From NCBI RefSeq assembly GCF_001676875.1, contig NZ_JYKA01000007.1:62001-126000 (forward strand): DNA of 64,000 nt. Reading direction: 5' to 3'. Made by a program: the position numbers and the translations under genes. Each line of letters begins with the position of its first letter. The first letter of the stretch is position 1. Below, one piece after another: positions 1-8,251 of the stretch. The notes below the pieces were generated by a model that saw nothing but the letters and a program-made list of their open reading frames with translations, did no database searches and had not been told where the DNA came from. The stretch is from Chromobacterium subtsugae (GTDB lineage Bacteria > Pseudomonadota > Gammaproteobacteria > Burkholderiales > Chromobacteriaceae).

Positions 1-429
1 CGCAAGGACTACCCGGCGCTGTTCGCCGCCATTGGCGGCCTTTATGGAAATGGCGATGGCTCGACGACATTCGCATTGCCCAACCTATGCGGCGAATTCA
101 TCCGGGGCTGGGACAATGGCCGTGGGGTAGATACCAATAGAAATTTTGGCACATCACAAACCGAGGGCATTAGAGATCACAAACACGCAGGTCTTATCAA
201 TAGTCCATACGGAGATAATTGGAACTATATTTACGGCTACAAAAATAACGGCCCAACCGCACCATCGGGTGGGGTTGGCGCATTTCCTGGTAATCAAACT
301 CTACCTCAAATCACGCCTGTTTCTCATGATGGCAATCCGAATAACGCCATTCAAACTTATATAACTTTGAACGCAGCAAGCGAAACCCGCCCCCGCAACG
401 TCGCCCTACTCGCCTGCATCAAGTGCTGA
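1..429 (+). CDS. Phage tail collar domain protein, 3' part only
   Basis: The reading frame is open from the first base, so the 5' end lies outside the window; 142 codons are visible. The first residues (YPALFAAIGGLYGNGDG, then a Phe-Ala-Leu-Pro-Asn stretch and FIRGWD) are the tail-collar domain of phage tail fibres (PF07484 type). The end, RPRNVALLACIKC, is the usual C-terminal strand of such fibres. Tail-collar proteins sit at the distal end of a phage or tailocin fibre and help bind the host surface. Bases 140-360 are clearly AT-richer than the rest of the window, which fits horizontally acquired DNA. The next genes are chromosomal housekeeping genes on the other strand, so this is probably the right-hand edge of a prophage or tailocin cluster. 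Confidence 0.85.
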   Translation, partial: RKDYPALFAAIGGLYGNGDGSTTFALPNLCGEFIRGWDNGRGVDTNRNFGTSQTEGIRDHKHAGLINSPYGDNWNYIYGYKNNGPTAPSGGVGAFPGNQTLPQITPVSHDGNPNNAIQTYITLNAASETRPRNVALLACIKC

Positions 430-444
430 GGCGGACATCCGCGA

Positions 445-460
445 TGTTCCACGTGAAACC
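445..460. promoter_or_regulatory. parS: parS-like ParB-binding site 1
   Basis: TGTTCCACGTGAAACC matches the bacterial parS consensus TGTTNCACGTGAAACA at every position except the last. It lies in the short gap after the tail-collar gene and shares its last bases with a terminator stem. It is one of seven such sites in the window. Confidence 0.8.
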
Positions 461-481
461 GCGCCTGCCGGCGCGGTTTTT
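457..481 (+). terminator. Rho-independent terminator after tail-collar gene
   Basis: A perfect 9-bp stem (AACCGCGCC / GGCGCGGTT) with a four-base loop is followed by a T run. It sits 28 bases after the tail-collar stop codon. The opposite strand ends the DMT permease gene a few bases away, so it may serve both directions. Confidence 0.75.
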
Positions 482-487
482 CATCGT

Positions 488-1378
488 TCAACGCAGCACC
501 ACCAGCGCGGTGCCGGCGCAGCTGACCGCCGCGCCCAGCCAGGCCAGCGGCGGCGGCGGCCGTTTCAGCGCCACCCACAGCATCGGCAGGATCAACACCG
601 GGCTCAGCGCCGACAAGATCCCCACGGTGGCGACATCGGCGCGCTGCAAGGCCAGCATGATCAGCGTCATGCCCAGGCCCAGCGCCACCAGGCCGTTCAG
701 CGCGGTCTGGCCCAGCATGCGCGGCGTGTACGGCCCGCGGCTCTTCGCCAGTTTCCAGCCGCTGAGCCACAGCAGATAGTGCGCGCCGCAGCTGACGCCC
801 ATCCGCAGCGCCGACGCGGTCACCGGCTCCAGGCCGGCCGCCATCGCCGGCTTGGCGAAGAAGGTGCCCAGCGCCTGGCATAGCGCGGCGGCCAGTCCCA
901 AGGCGACGCCGGCGGCCAGCTTGTCGTTGCGCTCCCAGGCATGGGCGTCCACCTCGCGGCGGCCGAAGGCCACCGCCAGCAGCACCCCGCCAAATACCAG
1001 CACGCTGCCCAGCAGCGCGCCCGCGCTCAAGCGCTCTGACAGAAACAACACGCCCAGCAACACCGAAAACACCGAATGGGTGGCGAACAACAAGCCGGTG
1101 CGGCGCGGGCCCAGGCGGTTCATCGAGGCGAACATCACCGTGTCGCCCAGAAAGATGCCAGTCAACCCGGACAACAGCGCCGGCCACAGGCTGGCGGCGC
1201 TGAGCGTGTACCAGCCGCCGGACAGCAGGCTGTAGCCGCCGAGCAAAACCGTCAGCAGCGTCAAGCGCAGCCGGGTGAAGGCGAAGGGGCCGAAATGGCG
1301 GGACGGCGTGGCGCCGAGCATGGCGCCCAGCGCCCAGCAGCCGGCGGCGCCGACCGCGGCAAGGTCATACAGCATCAT
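488..1378 (-). CDS. EamA/DMT-family membrane transporter
   Basis: A 296-residue integral membrane protein made almost entirely of hydrophobic helices, about ten in all, in two repeated halves. This is the usual layout of EamA (drug/metabolite transporter) permeases. The first half holds the typical GDTVMFASMNRLGPRR turn after helix 3. The second half begins near residue 150 after a charged linker (FGRREVDAHAWERND). The substrate cannot be read from the sequence. The start codon overlaps the stop of the AlaX-like gene by one base (TAATG), so translation is probably coupled and the GNAT, AlaX-like and permease genes form one operon. Confidence 0.85.
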   Translation of the reverse strand: MMLYDLAAVGAAGCWALGAMLGATPSRHFGPFAFTRLRLTLLTVLLGGYSLLSGGWYTLSAASLWPALLSGLTGIFLGDTVMFASMNRLGPRRTGLLFATHSVFSVLLGVLFLSERLSAGALLGSVLVFGGVLLAVAFGRREVDAHAWERNDKLAAGVALGLAAALCQALGTFFAKPAMAAGLEPVTASALRMGVSCGAHYLLWLSGWKLAKSRGPYTPRMLGQTALNGLVALGLGMTLIMLALQRADVATVGILSALSPVLILPMLWVALKRPPPPLAWLGAAVSCAGTALVVLR

Positions 1379-2019
1379 TAGTCCAGTAAATAGATTTCCA
1401 CCCGCTCCTTGCCCTTGCCGACGTTGCGGCGCTTGAGCGCGATCCGCCCCACCTCGCCGCTGCGTTTGAGGTGGGTGCCGCCGCAAGGCACGCGGGCGAA
1501 GCCGGGCAGCTCCCAGTAGCGGCGCCCGGCCGCTTCGTCGGAAAAAGCGCTGTTGATGGGCAAATCGTCGTCGATCAACGCTTGCGCGGCGGCAGCGATG
1601 CCCGCCAGCCAAGGCGTGATGGGCTGATCCAGCGCGAAATCTATCCGCGCCTTGTCCGCGGCGATGTGCGCACCTATCTTCGCCACGCCCGCCACCGCGC
1701 GGCAAATCACTTCCAATACCAGCTCGGCGGCGAAATGCAGCCGCATCAGCCGGTAGCGGCGCGGCCAGTCTATCGCCACCGCCACCGCGTCGCCGGCTTG
1801 CAAACCGTGGCCGGCGTCCAGCGTGTAGGCGATGTCCGCGCCCTGCTTTTCCGCCAGCCGCACCGGATGGCCGCCTATGCTGCCGCTGTCGCTCTCCTGG
1901 CCACCGGAGAAAGCGTAGAAAATGGTTTCTTCCAGCCAGACCCGCGCGCCGTCGACGCGGCTGACGCGGGTGGCGAGTTCGGCCTGGTAGGGATCACTCC
2001 AGAACTGCTTGCGCGTCAC
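1378..2019 (-). CDS. Alanyl-tRNA editing (AlaX-like) protein
   Basis: 213 residues related to the free-standing editing domain of alanyl-tRNA synthetase, which removes mischarged Ser or Gly from tRNA-Ala. The C-terminal zinc-site motif is present (VPCGGTHL near residue 180). The N-terminal HxxxH motif of the family reads HFAAE here, so the second zinc-binding His is Glu; whether activity is kept is unknown. The start is GTG with a good AGGAAGG ribosome site nine bases upstream. The N-terminus overlaps the 3' end of the GNAT gene by 26 bases, and the C-terminus overlaps the permease start. Confidence 0.8.
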   Translation of the reverse strand: MTRKQFWSDPYQAELATRVSRVDGARVWLEETIFYAFSGGQESDSGSIGGHPVRLAEKQGADIAYTLDAGHGLQAGDAVAVAIDWPRRYRLMRLHFAAELVLEVICRAVAGVAKIGAHIAADKARIDFALDQPITPWLAGIAAAAQALIDDDLPINSAFSDEAAGRRYWELPGFARVPCGGTHLKRSGEVGRIALKRRNVGKGKERVEIYLLD

Positions 2020-2455
2020 CGCCCGCCGCCTTCCTCAGGTATACGTCCTGGTCCAGCTTCTCCATCAGCCGTTCCGGCCGCGACAACGCGGCAAAGCCGT
2101 ATTGCGCGTACAGGCCATGCGCGTCGGCGGTGGCCAGCATCATGCGGCGCAGGCCTTGCAGATCGGGATGCGCCAGCGCCGCGCCCACCAGTTGCTTGCC
2201 CACGCCCCGGCCCCGCCAGGCGTCCAGCACGAACACATCGGCCAGATAGGCGAAGGTGGCGCGGTCGGTCACCACCCGGGCGAAACCGATCTGCGCGCCG
2301 TCGGCGGCGTAAACGCCGAAGCACAGCGAGTGCGCCAGCGAGCGCTCGAGCACCTCGCGCGGCAGGCTTCGCGCCCAATACGACTCCTGCGCCAGATAGC
2401 GGTGGATCATGTCGCGATCCAGCCGCTCCGGACAGGTATCCACTTCCCACGCCAT
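1994..2455 (-). CDS. GNAT-family N-acetyltransferase
   Basis: 153 residues with a single GNAT fold. The acetyl-CoA pyrophosphate-binding signature is RGRGVGKQLV near residue 85, preceded by strand 4 (FAYLADVFVLDAWRG). An LYAQYGF motif near residue 120 is typical of the last helix-strand unit. The family transfers acetyl groups from acetyl-CoA to amines; the substrate is not predictable. The ATG at 2455 is chosen because GGGAG lies eight bases upstream; a GTG nine codons earlier has no such site. It is the first gene of the operon with the AlaX-like protein and the DMT permease. Confidence 0.85.
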   Translation of the reverse strand: MAWEVDTCPERLDRDMIHRYLAQESYWARSLPREVLERSLAHSLCFGVYAADGAQIGFARVVTDRATFAYLADVFVLDAWRGRGVGKQLVGAALAHPDLQGLRRMMLATADAHGLYAQYGFAALSRPERLMEKLDQDVYLRKAAGGDAQAVLE

Positions 2456-2651
2456 CGCGTTGCTCCCGGTCGGAAAAATCACAGCCTAAACAATCGCATG
2501 GGCCGAAACAAGCATTTGGCATGCAAACAAGTCACAACTGCCAGACGGCCAATGTTTTATGGCATTTCATTGCCGAATTGTTTGCAACTAGCCGTTGCCA
2601 GCCAGAGTAAAAACTCGCAGGATATCGGTTTGCCATTCCGCCGCCGCCGCC

Positions 2652-2942
2652 ATGAAGCCACTGACCCTGCTGAGAAACCTGCTGTTCGCGCTGCTGCTGC
2701 TGGCGATCGCGCTGTGGTGCTACGGCAGCTGGCGCCAGCAGCCGCAACTGGTCGACGCCGCCCTGTATCTGGGCGACGCGCTGGTGATGAGCGGCGCCTA
2801 CCTGTTGCCCGCCATCACCGCCGCGCTGGTGAAAAGCCCGCGCCTGAAGAAGGTGGCGCTGATCAATGTGCTGGGCGGCTGGCTGATTCTGCCATGGATC
2901 ATCGCGATGGGCCTGGCGCTGAAACGCGACGACCTGGCCTGA
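2652..2942 (+). CDS. Small superinfection-immunity-like membrane protein
   Basis: 96 residues with an N-terminal hydrophobic helix (about residues 7-27) and two further hydrophobic stretches. The second part, [18 protein letters not shown] followed by a [18 protein letters not shown] segment, resembles the superinfection-immunity family (PF14373) found in T4 Imm and in many small bacterial inner-membrane proteins. In bacteria the function is unknown. The ATG at 2652 is an interpretation; the ribosome site is not strong. It stands alone, 70 bases ahead of the aminotransferase. Confidence 0.6.
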   Translation: MKPLTLLRNLLFALLLLAIALWCYGSWRQQPQLVDAALYLGDALVMSGAYLLPAITAALVKSPRLKKVALINVLGGWLILPWIIAMGLALKRDDLA

Positions 2943-3012
2943 GCGCCGCGCCGCATCCGCGGCGACCCGCCACACGATAGCGCGGGCGCCGCCAACCAAG
3001 AGGAGAAGACTC

Positions 3013-4206
3013 GTGTTCCAACATGTAGACGCCTACGCCGGCGACCCCATCCTGTCGCTGGTGGAAGCCTTCGGCAAAGACCCGCGCCAACAGAAGGTCA
3101 ACCTCAGCATCGGCTTGTATTACGACGAAGCCGGCCGCATCCCGCGCCTGAAGGCGGTGGAACAAGCCGAGGCGCTGTTGGCCAGCCAGCCGCAACCGCC
3201 ATGCACCTATCTGCCGATGGACGGCCTGGCCCCCTACCGCGCCGCCATCCAGACCCTGCTGTTCGGCGCCGAGCATCCGGCGGTGCAGAGCGGCCGCATC
3301 GCCACGCTGCAGACGCTGGGCGGCTCCGGCGCGCTGAAAGTGGGCGCCGACTTCCTCAAGCGCTACTTCCCGGCGTCCCATGTCTGGGTCAGCGACCCGA
3401 CCTGGGACAACCACGTCGCCATCTTCGAAGGCGCCGGCTTCACGGTGGAACGCTATCCCTACTTCGACCCGGCCACCCGCGGCGTGGACTTCCCGGCCAT
3501 GCTGGCCAAGCTGCAGACGCTGCCGGCCAAGAGCGTCGTGCTGCTGCACCCGTGTTGCCACAATCCCACCGGCGCCGACCTCAGCGACGCGCAGTGGGAC
3601 CAGGTGGTGGCCGTGGCCAAGGAACGCCAGTTGATTCCGTTCCTGGACATCGCCTACCAGGGCTTCGGCGCCGATCTGGAGCAAGACGCCTACGCCATCC
3701 GCGCGATGGCGGACGCCGGCGTGGCCTGCCTGGTCAGCAACTCCTTCTCCAAGATCTTCTCGCTGTATGGCGAACGCTGCGGCGGCCTGTCGGTGGTGTG
3801 CGACGACGCCGCCGAGGCGGCGCTGGTGGCCGGCCAGTTGAAGGCCACCGTGCGCCGCAACTACTCCAGCCCGCCGACGCACGGCGCCAAGGTGATCGCC
3901 GCCGTGCTGAATTCGCCGGAACTGAAGGCGCTGTGGGTGGCGGAAGTGAATGAAATGCGCGAACGCATCCAGGCGATGCGCGGCGTATTGGTTCAGGTGC
4001 TGAAGGAAGCGCTGCCGCAGCGCGACTTCGAGTACCTGAAGGATCAGCGCGGCATGTTCAGCTACACCGGCTTCAGCCAGGCCCAGGTGGACAAGCTGCG
4101 CGAGCAATTCGGCGTCTACCTGGTGGGCAGCGGCCGCATGTGCGTGGCCGGCCTCAACACCGCCAACGCGCCTTACGTGGCCGAATCCTTCGCCAAAGTG
4201 CAGTAA
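3013..4206 (+). CDS. tyrB: Aromatic amino acid aminotransferase
   Basis: 397 residues, the exact length of E. coli TyrB. It is a fold-type I PLP enzyme that swaps amino groups between aromatic amino acids or aspartate and 2-oxoglutarate in the cytoplasm. [16 protein letters not shown] carries the PLP-binding lysine at residue 247, and [11 protein letters not shown] is the Asn/Thr cofactor loop. The N-terminus ([15 protein letters not shown]) is the family's start. Translation starts at GTG, with AGGAGA eight bases upstream. Its role may be in tyrosine/phenylalanine synthesis or breakdown; it stands alone here. Confidence 0.93.
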   Translation: MFQHVDAYAGDPILSLVEAFGKDPRQQKVNLSIGLYYDEAGRIPRLKAVEQAEALLASQPQPPCTYLPMDGLAPYRAAIQTLLFGAEHPAVQSGRIATLQTLGGSGALKVGADFLKRYFPASHVWVSDPTWDNHVAIFEGAGFTVERYPYFDPATRGVDFPAMLAKLQTLPAKSVVLLHPCCHNPTGADLSDAQWDQVVAVAKERQLIPFLDIAYQGFGADLEQDAYAIRAMADAGVACLVSNSFSKIFSLYGERCGGLSVVCDDAAEAALVAGQLKATVRRNYSSPPTHGAKVIAAVLNSPELKALWVAEVNEMRERIQAMRGVLVQVLKEALPQRDFEYLKDQRGMFSYTGFSQAQVDKLREQFGVYLVGSGRMCVAGLNTANAPYVAESFAKVQ

Positions 4207-4380
4207 AGCCTCGACAACGGGCCGCGGCTTTCGGCGGCGGCCCGCCTCCCCTGCCATCCCCCGCCATGAAATGCCAAAGACATTGACATGGCGCGCGCCT
4301 TCTTCGTATAGAATATCCGCGAACCCCGCTGCGCCTGGCTTCCCTTCCCGGCCGGCCGCCCAATTTTCAGGAGTCAAAGT

Positions 4381-5049
4381 ATGGAATCTGCAATACCAAT
4401 GCGCGAAGTCCCCCCTGGACAGGGCTGGCGCTGGATCGTCGACGGCTACCAATTGTTTCGCCAGCAGAAGCTGGCCTGGGTGCTGATGGGCATCGCCTAC
4501 CTCGCCATTTCAGTGCTGTGCTCCTTGTTTGCGACGATAGGCCAGGCCCTGCTCACCGTCTCCATGCCGCTGTTCACTTCAGGCTATCTGCTGGCCGCCA
4601 GCAAGCAGCACCGCGGTGAAACCGTGAAAGCATCGGACCTGTTTCTGGGCTGGAAACTGCGTCTGCGGGAGATGGCCAGCTACTGCCTGCTCATGCTGCC
4701 CATCGTCTGCGCAAGCCAATACATCACCCATCACATGATTGAATCCAGCGGCGCACAGCATCAGCTGCTGATTCTCGGCCAGGTGCTGTTGGTGCTTTTC
4801 GGCATCGCCTGCATGTTCGTCGTCAGCCTGATCACTTTCAAGCAGATCAAGCTATGGCCAGCGCTGAAGCTGAGCGTAAGCGCCGTGCAAAAGAACTGGT
4901 GCCCGTTGCTGGTCTATTTCCTGGCCATCCTGCTGCTGGCCATGCTCAGCGTCTTCACGCTGGGCCTGGCGCTGCTGGTGCTGTTCCCGGTGATATACCT
5001 GTCGCAGTACATGGCCTGGCGCGACATTTTCTCCAGCGACGCGCTGTAA
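4381..5049 (+). CDS. BPSS1780-family membrane protein
   Basis: 222 residues with about five to six membrane helices. An N-terminal cytoplasmic segment reads VPPGQGWRWIVDGYQLF, the hallmark of the BPSS1780 family of Burkholderiales/Neisseriales membrane proteins. A charged loop, KQHRGETVKASDLFLGWKL, separates helices 2 and 3 and is also conserved in the family. No function is known. AGGAG lies nine bases before the ATG. A bidirectional terminator follows the stop codon and separates it from the convergent questin-oxidase-like gene. Confidence 0.8.
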   Translation: MESAIPMREVPPGQGWRWIVDGYQLFRQQKLAWVLMGIAYLAISVLCSLFATIGQALLTVSMPLFTSGYLLAASKQHRGETVKASDLFLGWKLRLREMASYCLLMLPIVCASQYITHHMIESSGAQHQLLILGQVLLVLFGIACMFVVSLITFKQIKLWPALKLSVSAVQKNWCPLLVYFLAILLLAMLSVFTLGLALLVLFPVIYLSQYMAWRDIFSSDAL

Positions 5050-5068
5050 ACCGCCGCGTCCCAGCCAA

Positions 5069-5093
5069 AAACGGCAGCCTCGCGCTGCCGTTT
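5069..5093. terminator. Bidirectional terminator between convergent genes
   Basis: A perfect 10-bp stem (AAACGGCAGC / GCTGCCGTTT) with a five-base loop. It lies between the stop of the BPSS1780 gene and the expected 3' end of the opposite-strand questin-oxidase-like gene. A/T stretches on both sides allow termination in both directions. Confidence 0.8.
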
Positions 5094-5245
5094 CGCATTT
5101 CCGACCCAGGCTACACCGGCGTGGCGGCCCGCCAGCCCAAGCCAGGCCGCGTCGCCTTCCAGCCCCGCCAGGCGCAAGCTGCTGAGCGCCAGCTTGACGC
5201 CATGCGGGTCCGACAAGTCCAGCGCCAGGCGGCGGATGGCCGCGG

Positions 5246-5265
5246 CGTCGCGTCGCGTCGCGTCG
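5246..5265. repeat. (CGTCG)4 pentanucleotide repeat inside a gene
   Basis: Four perfect tandem copies of CGTCG lie exactly where the questin-oxidase-like reading frame changes. The unit length is not a multiple of three, so each gain or loss of one copy shifts the frame. Confidence 0.9.
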
Positions 5266-6224
5266 CGGCTGCGGCGGCCGCGCCGCCAGCGCCGGGCAGC
5301 CGCAATAGACGAATACCCCGATCAGCGCCGCCTGCATCTGCAACGCCGTGCCATCGGCCACCTCGGCCAGCCCCTGCGCGCGCGCCAGGCTCAGCGCCGC
5401 CTCCCAGGCGGTGATCAGATGCAGGGCATCCAGATCGCGGGTGGCCAGGAACAGCAGACGGCAATGGCGGCGCTGTTCGCGCGCGCTGCCCAGCAAGCCG
5501 GGCGGCAGGCGGGCGGACAGCGCCGGCAGGGCCAGCGCGCGTTCGATGTCGTCAGAAATCAGGCCGCCCTGCGGCGGCAACAGGATGGGCGAAGCGGTCC
5601 AATCGGCCAGCAGGTCGGGCAGCGTCTGCATCGCCGGCGACCGTCCCGGCAAATCCAGCAGCCGCCAGTGCGACAGCGCGTATGCCAGCGCGGCGTCGAT
5701 CTCCTCTTCCACCCCGCTCCGCCACGCGTACGCCAGCCGGATCAGGCCATGGAACGACGCCCCGGCCGGCGCGGCCAGCGCCAGTTGCAGGCGGCCGGCC
5801 CAATGCCGCAGCCACTCGCCCTGCCGCCTCTCCCAGGCCAGGCGTCTGCGCCATGCCGCCTCGCTGGCGGGGTCGCTCAGCCAGCCGCGGCTGTCGGCGA
5901 TATCTCGGCCGTCGTCCCGCAGACGTTCGAGATGGCCATGACGCGCCGCCAGCCGGCGCAGACGCCCCTCGTCCGCGCCCAATTCCGCCAGCGCCTGCAG
6001 CTCCATCGGCAAATGGTTGGACAAACCGTCGCGATAGCTGCCGGAATACGCCAGCAGCGGGGACAACAGCTCTTGCATCATCACGCGTCTCCAATCCGTC
6101 ATCCAGGCACTTCACTTTGCTTTTTCGATGCAGAAAATGCCAATTGGATTTCAGGATCGCGGCGATAGCAGCCGGCAATGCCGATGGAAAAAGCGGGAAT
6201 TCCCCCTGCCTGCGCCGTTGCCGC

Positions 6225-7106
6225 TCAGGCCAGCCAGTCGGCCGCGATGCGCGCCGCCGCCGCTACCACCTGATGGCGTTGCTTGGCGTCCTCCAGCGCC
6301 TGGGTGGTGAACACCGTCAGCACCGCCGGCGCGCGGCCAGGCGGCCACAGCACCGCGATATCGTTGCTGCTGCCGTAGCGGCCGTTGCCGGTCTTGTCGC
6401 CCACCACCCAGCCGGCCGGCACGCCGGCGCGGATCTTTTCGGCGCCGGTGGTGTTGCCGCGCAGCCATTCCACCAACTGCCGCTGCGCATGCGGCGCCAG
6501 CGCGTCGCCCAGCGCCAGCCGCCGCAAACTTTGCGCCATCGCCTGCGGCGTGGAGGTGTCGCGCGCCTCGCCGGGAACCGCGCGGTTCAACTCCGGCTCC
6601 CAGCGTTCCAGCAAGAAGCTCTCGTCGCCGATCGAGCGCATGTAGGCAGTCAGCGCGGCCGGGCCGCCCAGCAACTTCAGCAGGAAGTTGGCGGCGCTAT
6701 TGTCGCTGTACTGCACCGCGGCGGCGCACAGCTCCGCCACCGTCATGCCGTCGGCCAGATGCGGCTCGGTGCGCGGCGAGTACTCCACCAAATCACGCCG
6801 GGCATAGTGGATGCGCTCAGCAAGCAAACCCGGCTGCTTGGCCGAACGCGCCAGCACCGCGCCAACCAGCATCGCCTTGAAAGTGCTGCAAAACGGAAAG
6901 CGCTCGCCGGCGCGGTGGCCCAGCTCGGCCCCGCTGGCGGTATCCAGCGCGCACACGCCCAGACGGCCGCCGAAATCGGCCTCCAGGGCGGCCAGCCGCG
7001 CGGCGGCGCTGGCGCGGCGGTCGGCGATGGCGGGAGCGGCCAGGCTGGCGAAAGGCAGCAAGGCGGCGGACAGCAGGAACAGGCGGCGCGGTATCGGATG
7101 TGACAT
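6225..7106 (-). CDS. bla: Class A beta-lactamase (Pen/KPC-like)
   Basis: 293 residues, exported. The signal peptide has a twin-arginine motif (PRRLFLLS), which suggests the Tat pathway to the periplasm. All class A active-site motifs are present: CSTFK with the nucleophile Ser74, YSDN at 133-136, the WEPELN omega loop with the general base Glu170, and KTG at 238-240. The Cys just before the serine is Ambler Cys69, shared with KPC, SME and Burkholderia PenA. The position that pairs with it in KPC-type carbapenemases (Cys238) is Gly here, and Ambler 237 is Asn instead of Thr/Ala/Ser. The enzyme hydrolyses beta-lactams; its spectrum cannot be deduced. No LysR-type ampR/penR regulator is adjacent. 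Confidence 0.93.
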   Translation of the reverse strand: MSHPIPRRLFLLSAALLPFASLAAPAIADRRASAAARLAALEADFGGRLGVCALDTASGAELGHRAGERFPFCSTFKAMLVGAVLARSAKQPGLLAERIHYARRDLVEYSPRTEPHLADGMTVAELCAAAVQYSDNSAANFLLKLLGGPAALTAYMRSIGDESFLLERWEPELNRAVPGEARDTSTPQAMAQSLRRLALGDALAPHAQRQLVEWLRGNTTGAEKIRAGVPAGWVVGDKTGNGRYGSSNDIAVLWPPGRAPAVLTVFTTQALEDAKQRHQVVAAAARIAADWLA

Positions 7107-7316
7107 GGTATCTGCCAAAAAAGCGGTTAAACGGACAGCGCGGCGCGGCGATGAGCGTCGCCGCGCCCGGCCAAGCGGCATAGACCGCCAGCGCGCGCCG
7201 GAAGTTCTGCGGCATGGCCTCGCCATGACGCCGACACACCGCCGCCAGGCCACGCCCAAGATTTCTTCGATCACCACACCGGTTACAATGCGCCGATTCC
7301 ATACCCGCTGTCAGCC

Positions 7317-8147
7317 ATGAAACCACGCCACCCTGTCCTGTTCGCCGGCCTTCTCGCCCTTTGCGGATTCCATGCCCCGGCCATGGCGGACATTTTGCCC
7401 AAAATGATCGACATCCCCGCGGGAGAATGGCGCACCGACGCCTGCCCGGGATGGAAAGAAGGACGCGTCTGCGCCCCGGAAAAATACGCGCGGCAAACCC
7501 TGCAGATCGCGTCGTTTCAACTGGCGGCCACCGCCGTCACCTTCGCGCAGTGGGATGCCTGCGTCGAGGACGGCGGCTGCCAGGAGCCTGATACCGGCTG
7601 GGCATACCAAACCCGGCCGAATCAGCCGCCCTGCCAAGCCGGCGGCCCGTGCAACTACCCCTACGACGAGGGCTGGGGACGCGGCGATCATCCGGTCATC
7701 CACGTCAGCTGGAAAGACGCGCAACGCTACGTCGACTGGCTCAGCCAGAAAACCGGGCAGCGCTATCGCCTGCCGACATCCGAGGAATGGGAATACGCGG
7801 CGGCGGCGGGCTCCCGCGCCCGCTTCGCCTGGGGCGCCAAGCTGGGGAAAAACCGCGCCAATTGCGATGGCTGCGGCAGCCGCTGGGATGGCAAAAAGAC
7901 CGCGCCGGTCGCATCGTTCGCGCCCAACCGCTTCGGCCTGTACGACATGGTGGGCAATGTCAGCGAATGGGTGTCCACCTGCGTGCCGATCCGCTCCAGG
8001 CGAGGCGAGGACAACCAAACCTGCATGGCCTACCTGTATCGGGGCGGCGCTTGGTCATATGACGCCAAGGCGGTGGGCGTCGACACCTACAACTGGATAG
8101 ACGCGGATTTCCGCGTCAATTACATAGGTTTCCGCGTCGCGCGCTGA
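7317..8147 (+). CDS. Secreted SUMF1/FGE-like domain protein, Cys-rich
   Basis: 276 residues with a Sec signal peptide (about 1-24, cleaved after APAMA). The rest is one formylglycine-generating-enzyme-like domain: MIDIPAGEW at the start, HPVIHVSWKDAQRYVDWLS, YRLPTSEEWEYAA, GLYDMVGNVSEWV, and the closing GFRVAR. The catalytic cysteine pair of true FGE lies after the RGG motif; here that stretch reads RGGAWSYDAKAVG and has no Cys, so sulfatase activation is unlikely. Instead about a dozen cysteines occur in pairs in the first two thirds, probably periplasmic disulfides. It stands alone between two opposite-strand genes. Function unknown. Confidence 0.8.
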   Translation: MKPRHPVLFAGLLALCGFHAPAMADILPKMIDIPAGEWRTDACPGWKEGRVCAPEKYARQTLQIASFQLAATAVTFAQWDACVEDGGCQEPDTGWAYQTRPNQPPCQAGGPCNYPYDEGWGRGDHPVIHVSWKDAQRYVDWLSQKTGQRYRLPTSEEWEYAAAAGSRARFAWGAKLGKNRANCDGCGSRWDGKKTAPVASFAPNRFGLYDMVGNVSEWVSTCVPIRSRRGEDNQTCMAYLYRGGAWSYDAKAVGVDTYNWIDADFRVNYIGFRVAR

Positions 8148-8251
8148 GGATTCGGCGCGCGCCATCCATGCAAAAGGGCAAGCCTCCCGGCCTGCCCTCG
8201 CGATTCGCCATCTGACGGCGCGCAGCCCTTGCGGGTGACGCGCGCTACGCC

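Larger units (their letters stand above)
4914..6081 (-). pseudogene. Questin-oxidase-like (DUF4243) gene, frame broken at a repeat
   Basis: Residues 1 to about 270, from ATG 6081 (GGAG seven bases upstream), look like the questin-oxidase-like DUF4243 family, whose fungal members oxidise the ring of questin. At 5246-5265 four copies of CGTCG interrupt the gene. The family-like end (SDPHGVKLALSSLRLAG) continues only in another frame after this repeat. A fifth copy, or loss of two copies, would restore one frame of about the family's usual length. The restored frame then runs past the terminator to 4914, so the true 3' end is uncertain and a second lesion is possible; a TAG in the third frame lies at 5111-5113. 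It may be a phase-variable gene, a decaying gene or an assembly error. Confidence 0.65.

Noticed and set aside
8219..8251. Terminator after the FGE-like gene
   Set aside because: The stretch resembles the GGGTGACGC repeat family and has no proper stem with a T run, so it was not listed as a terminator.
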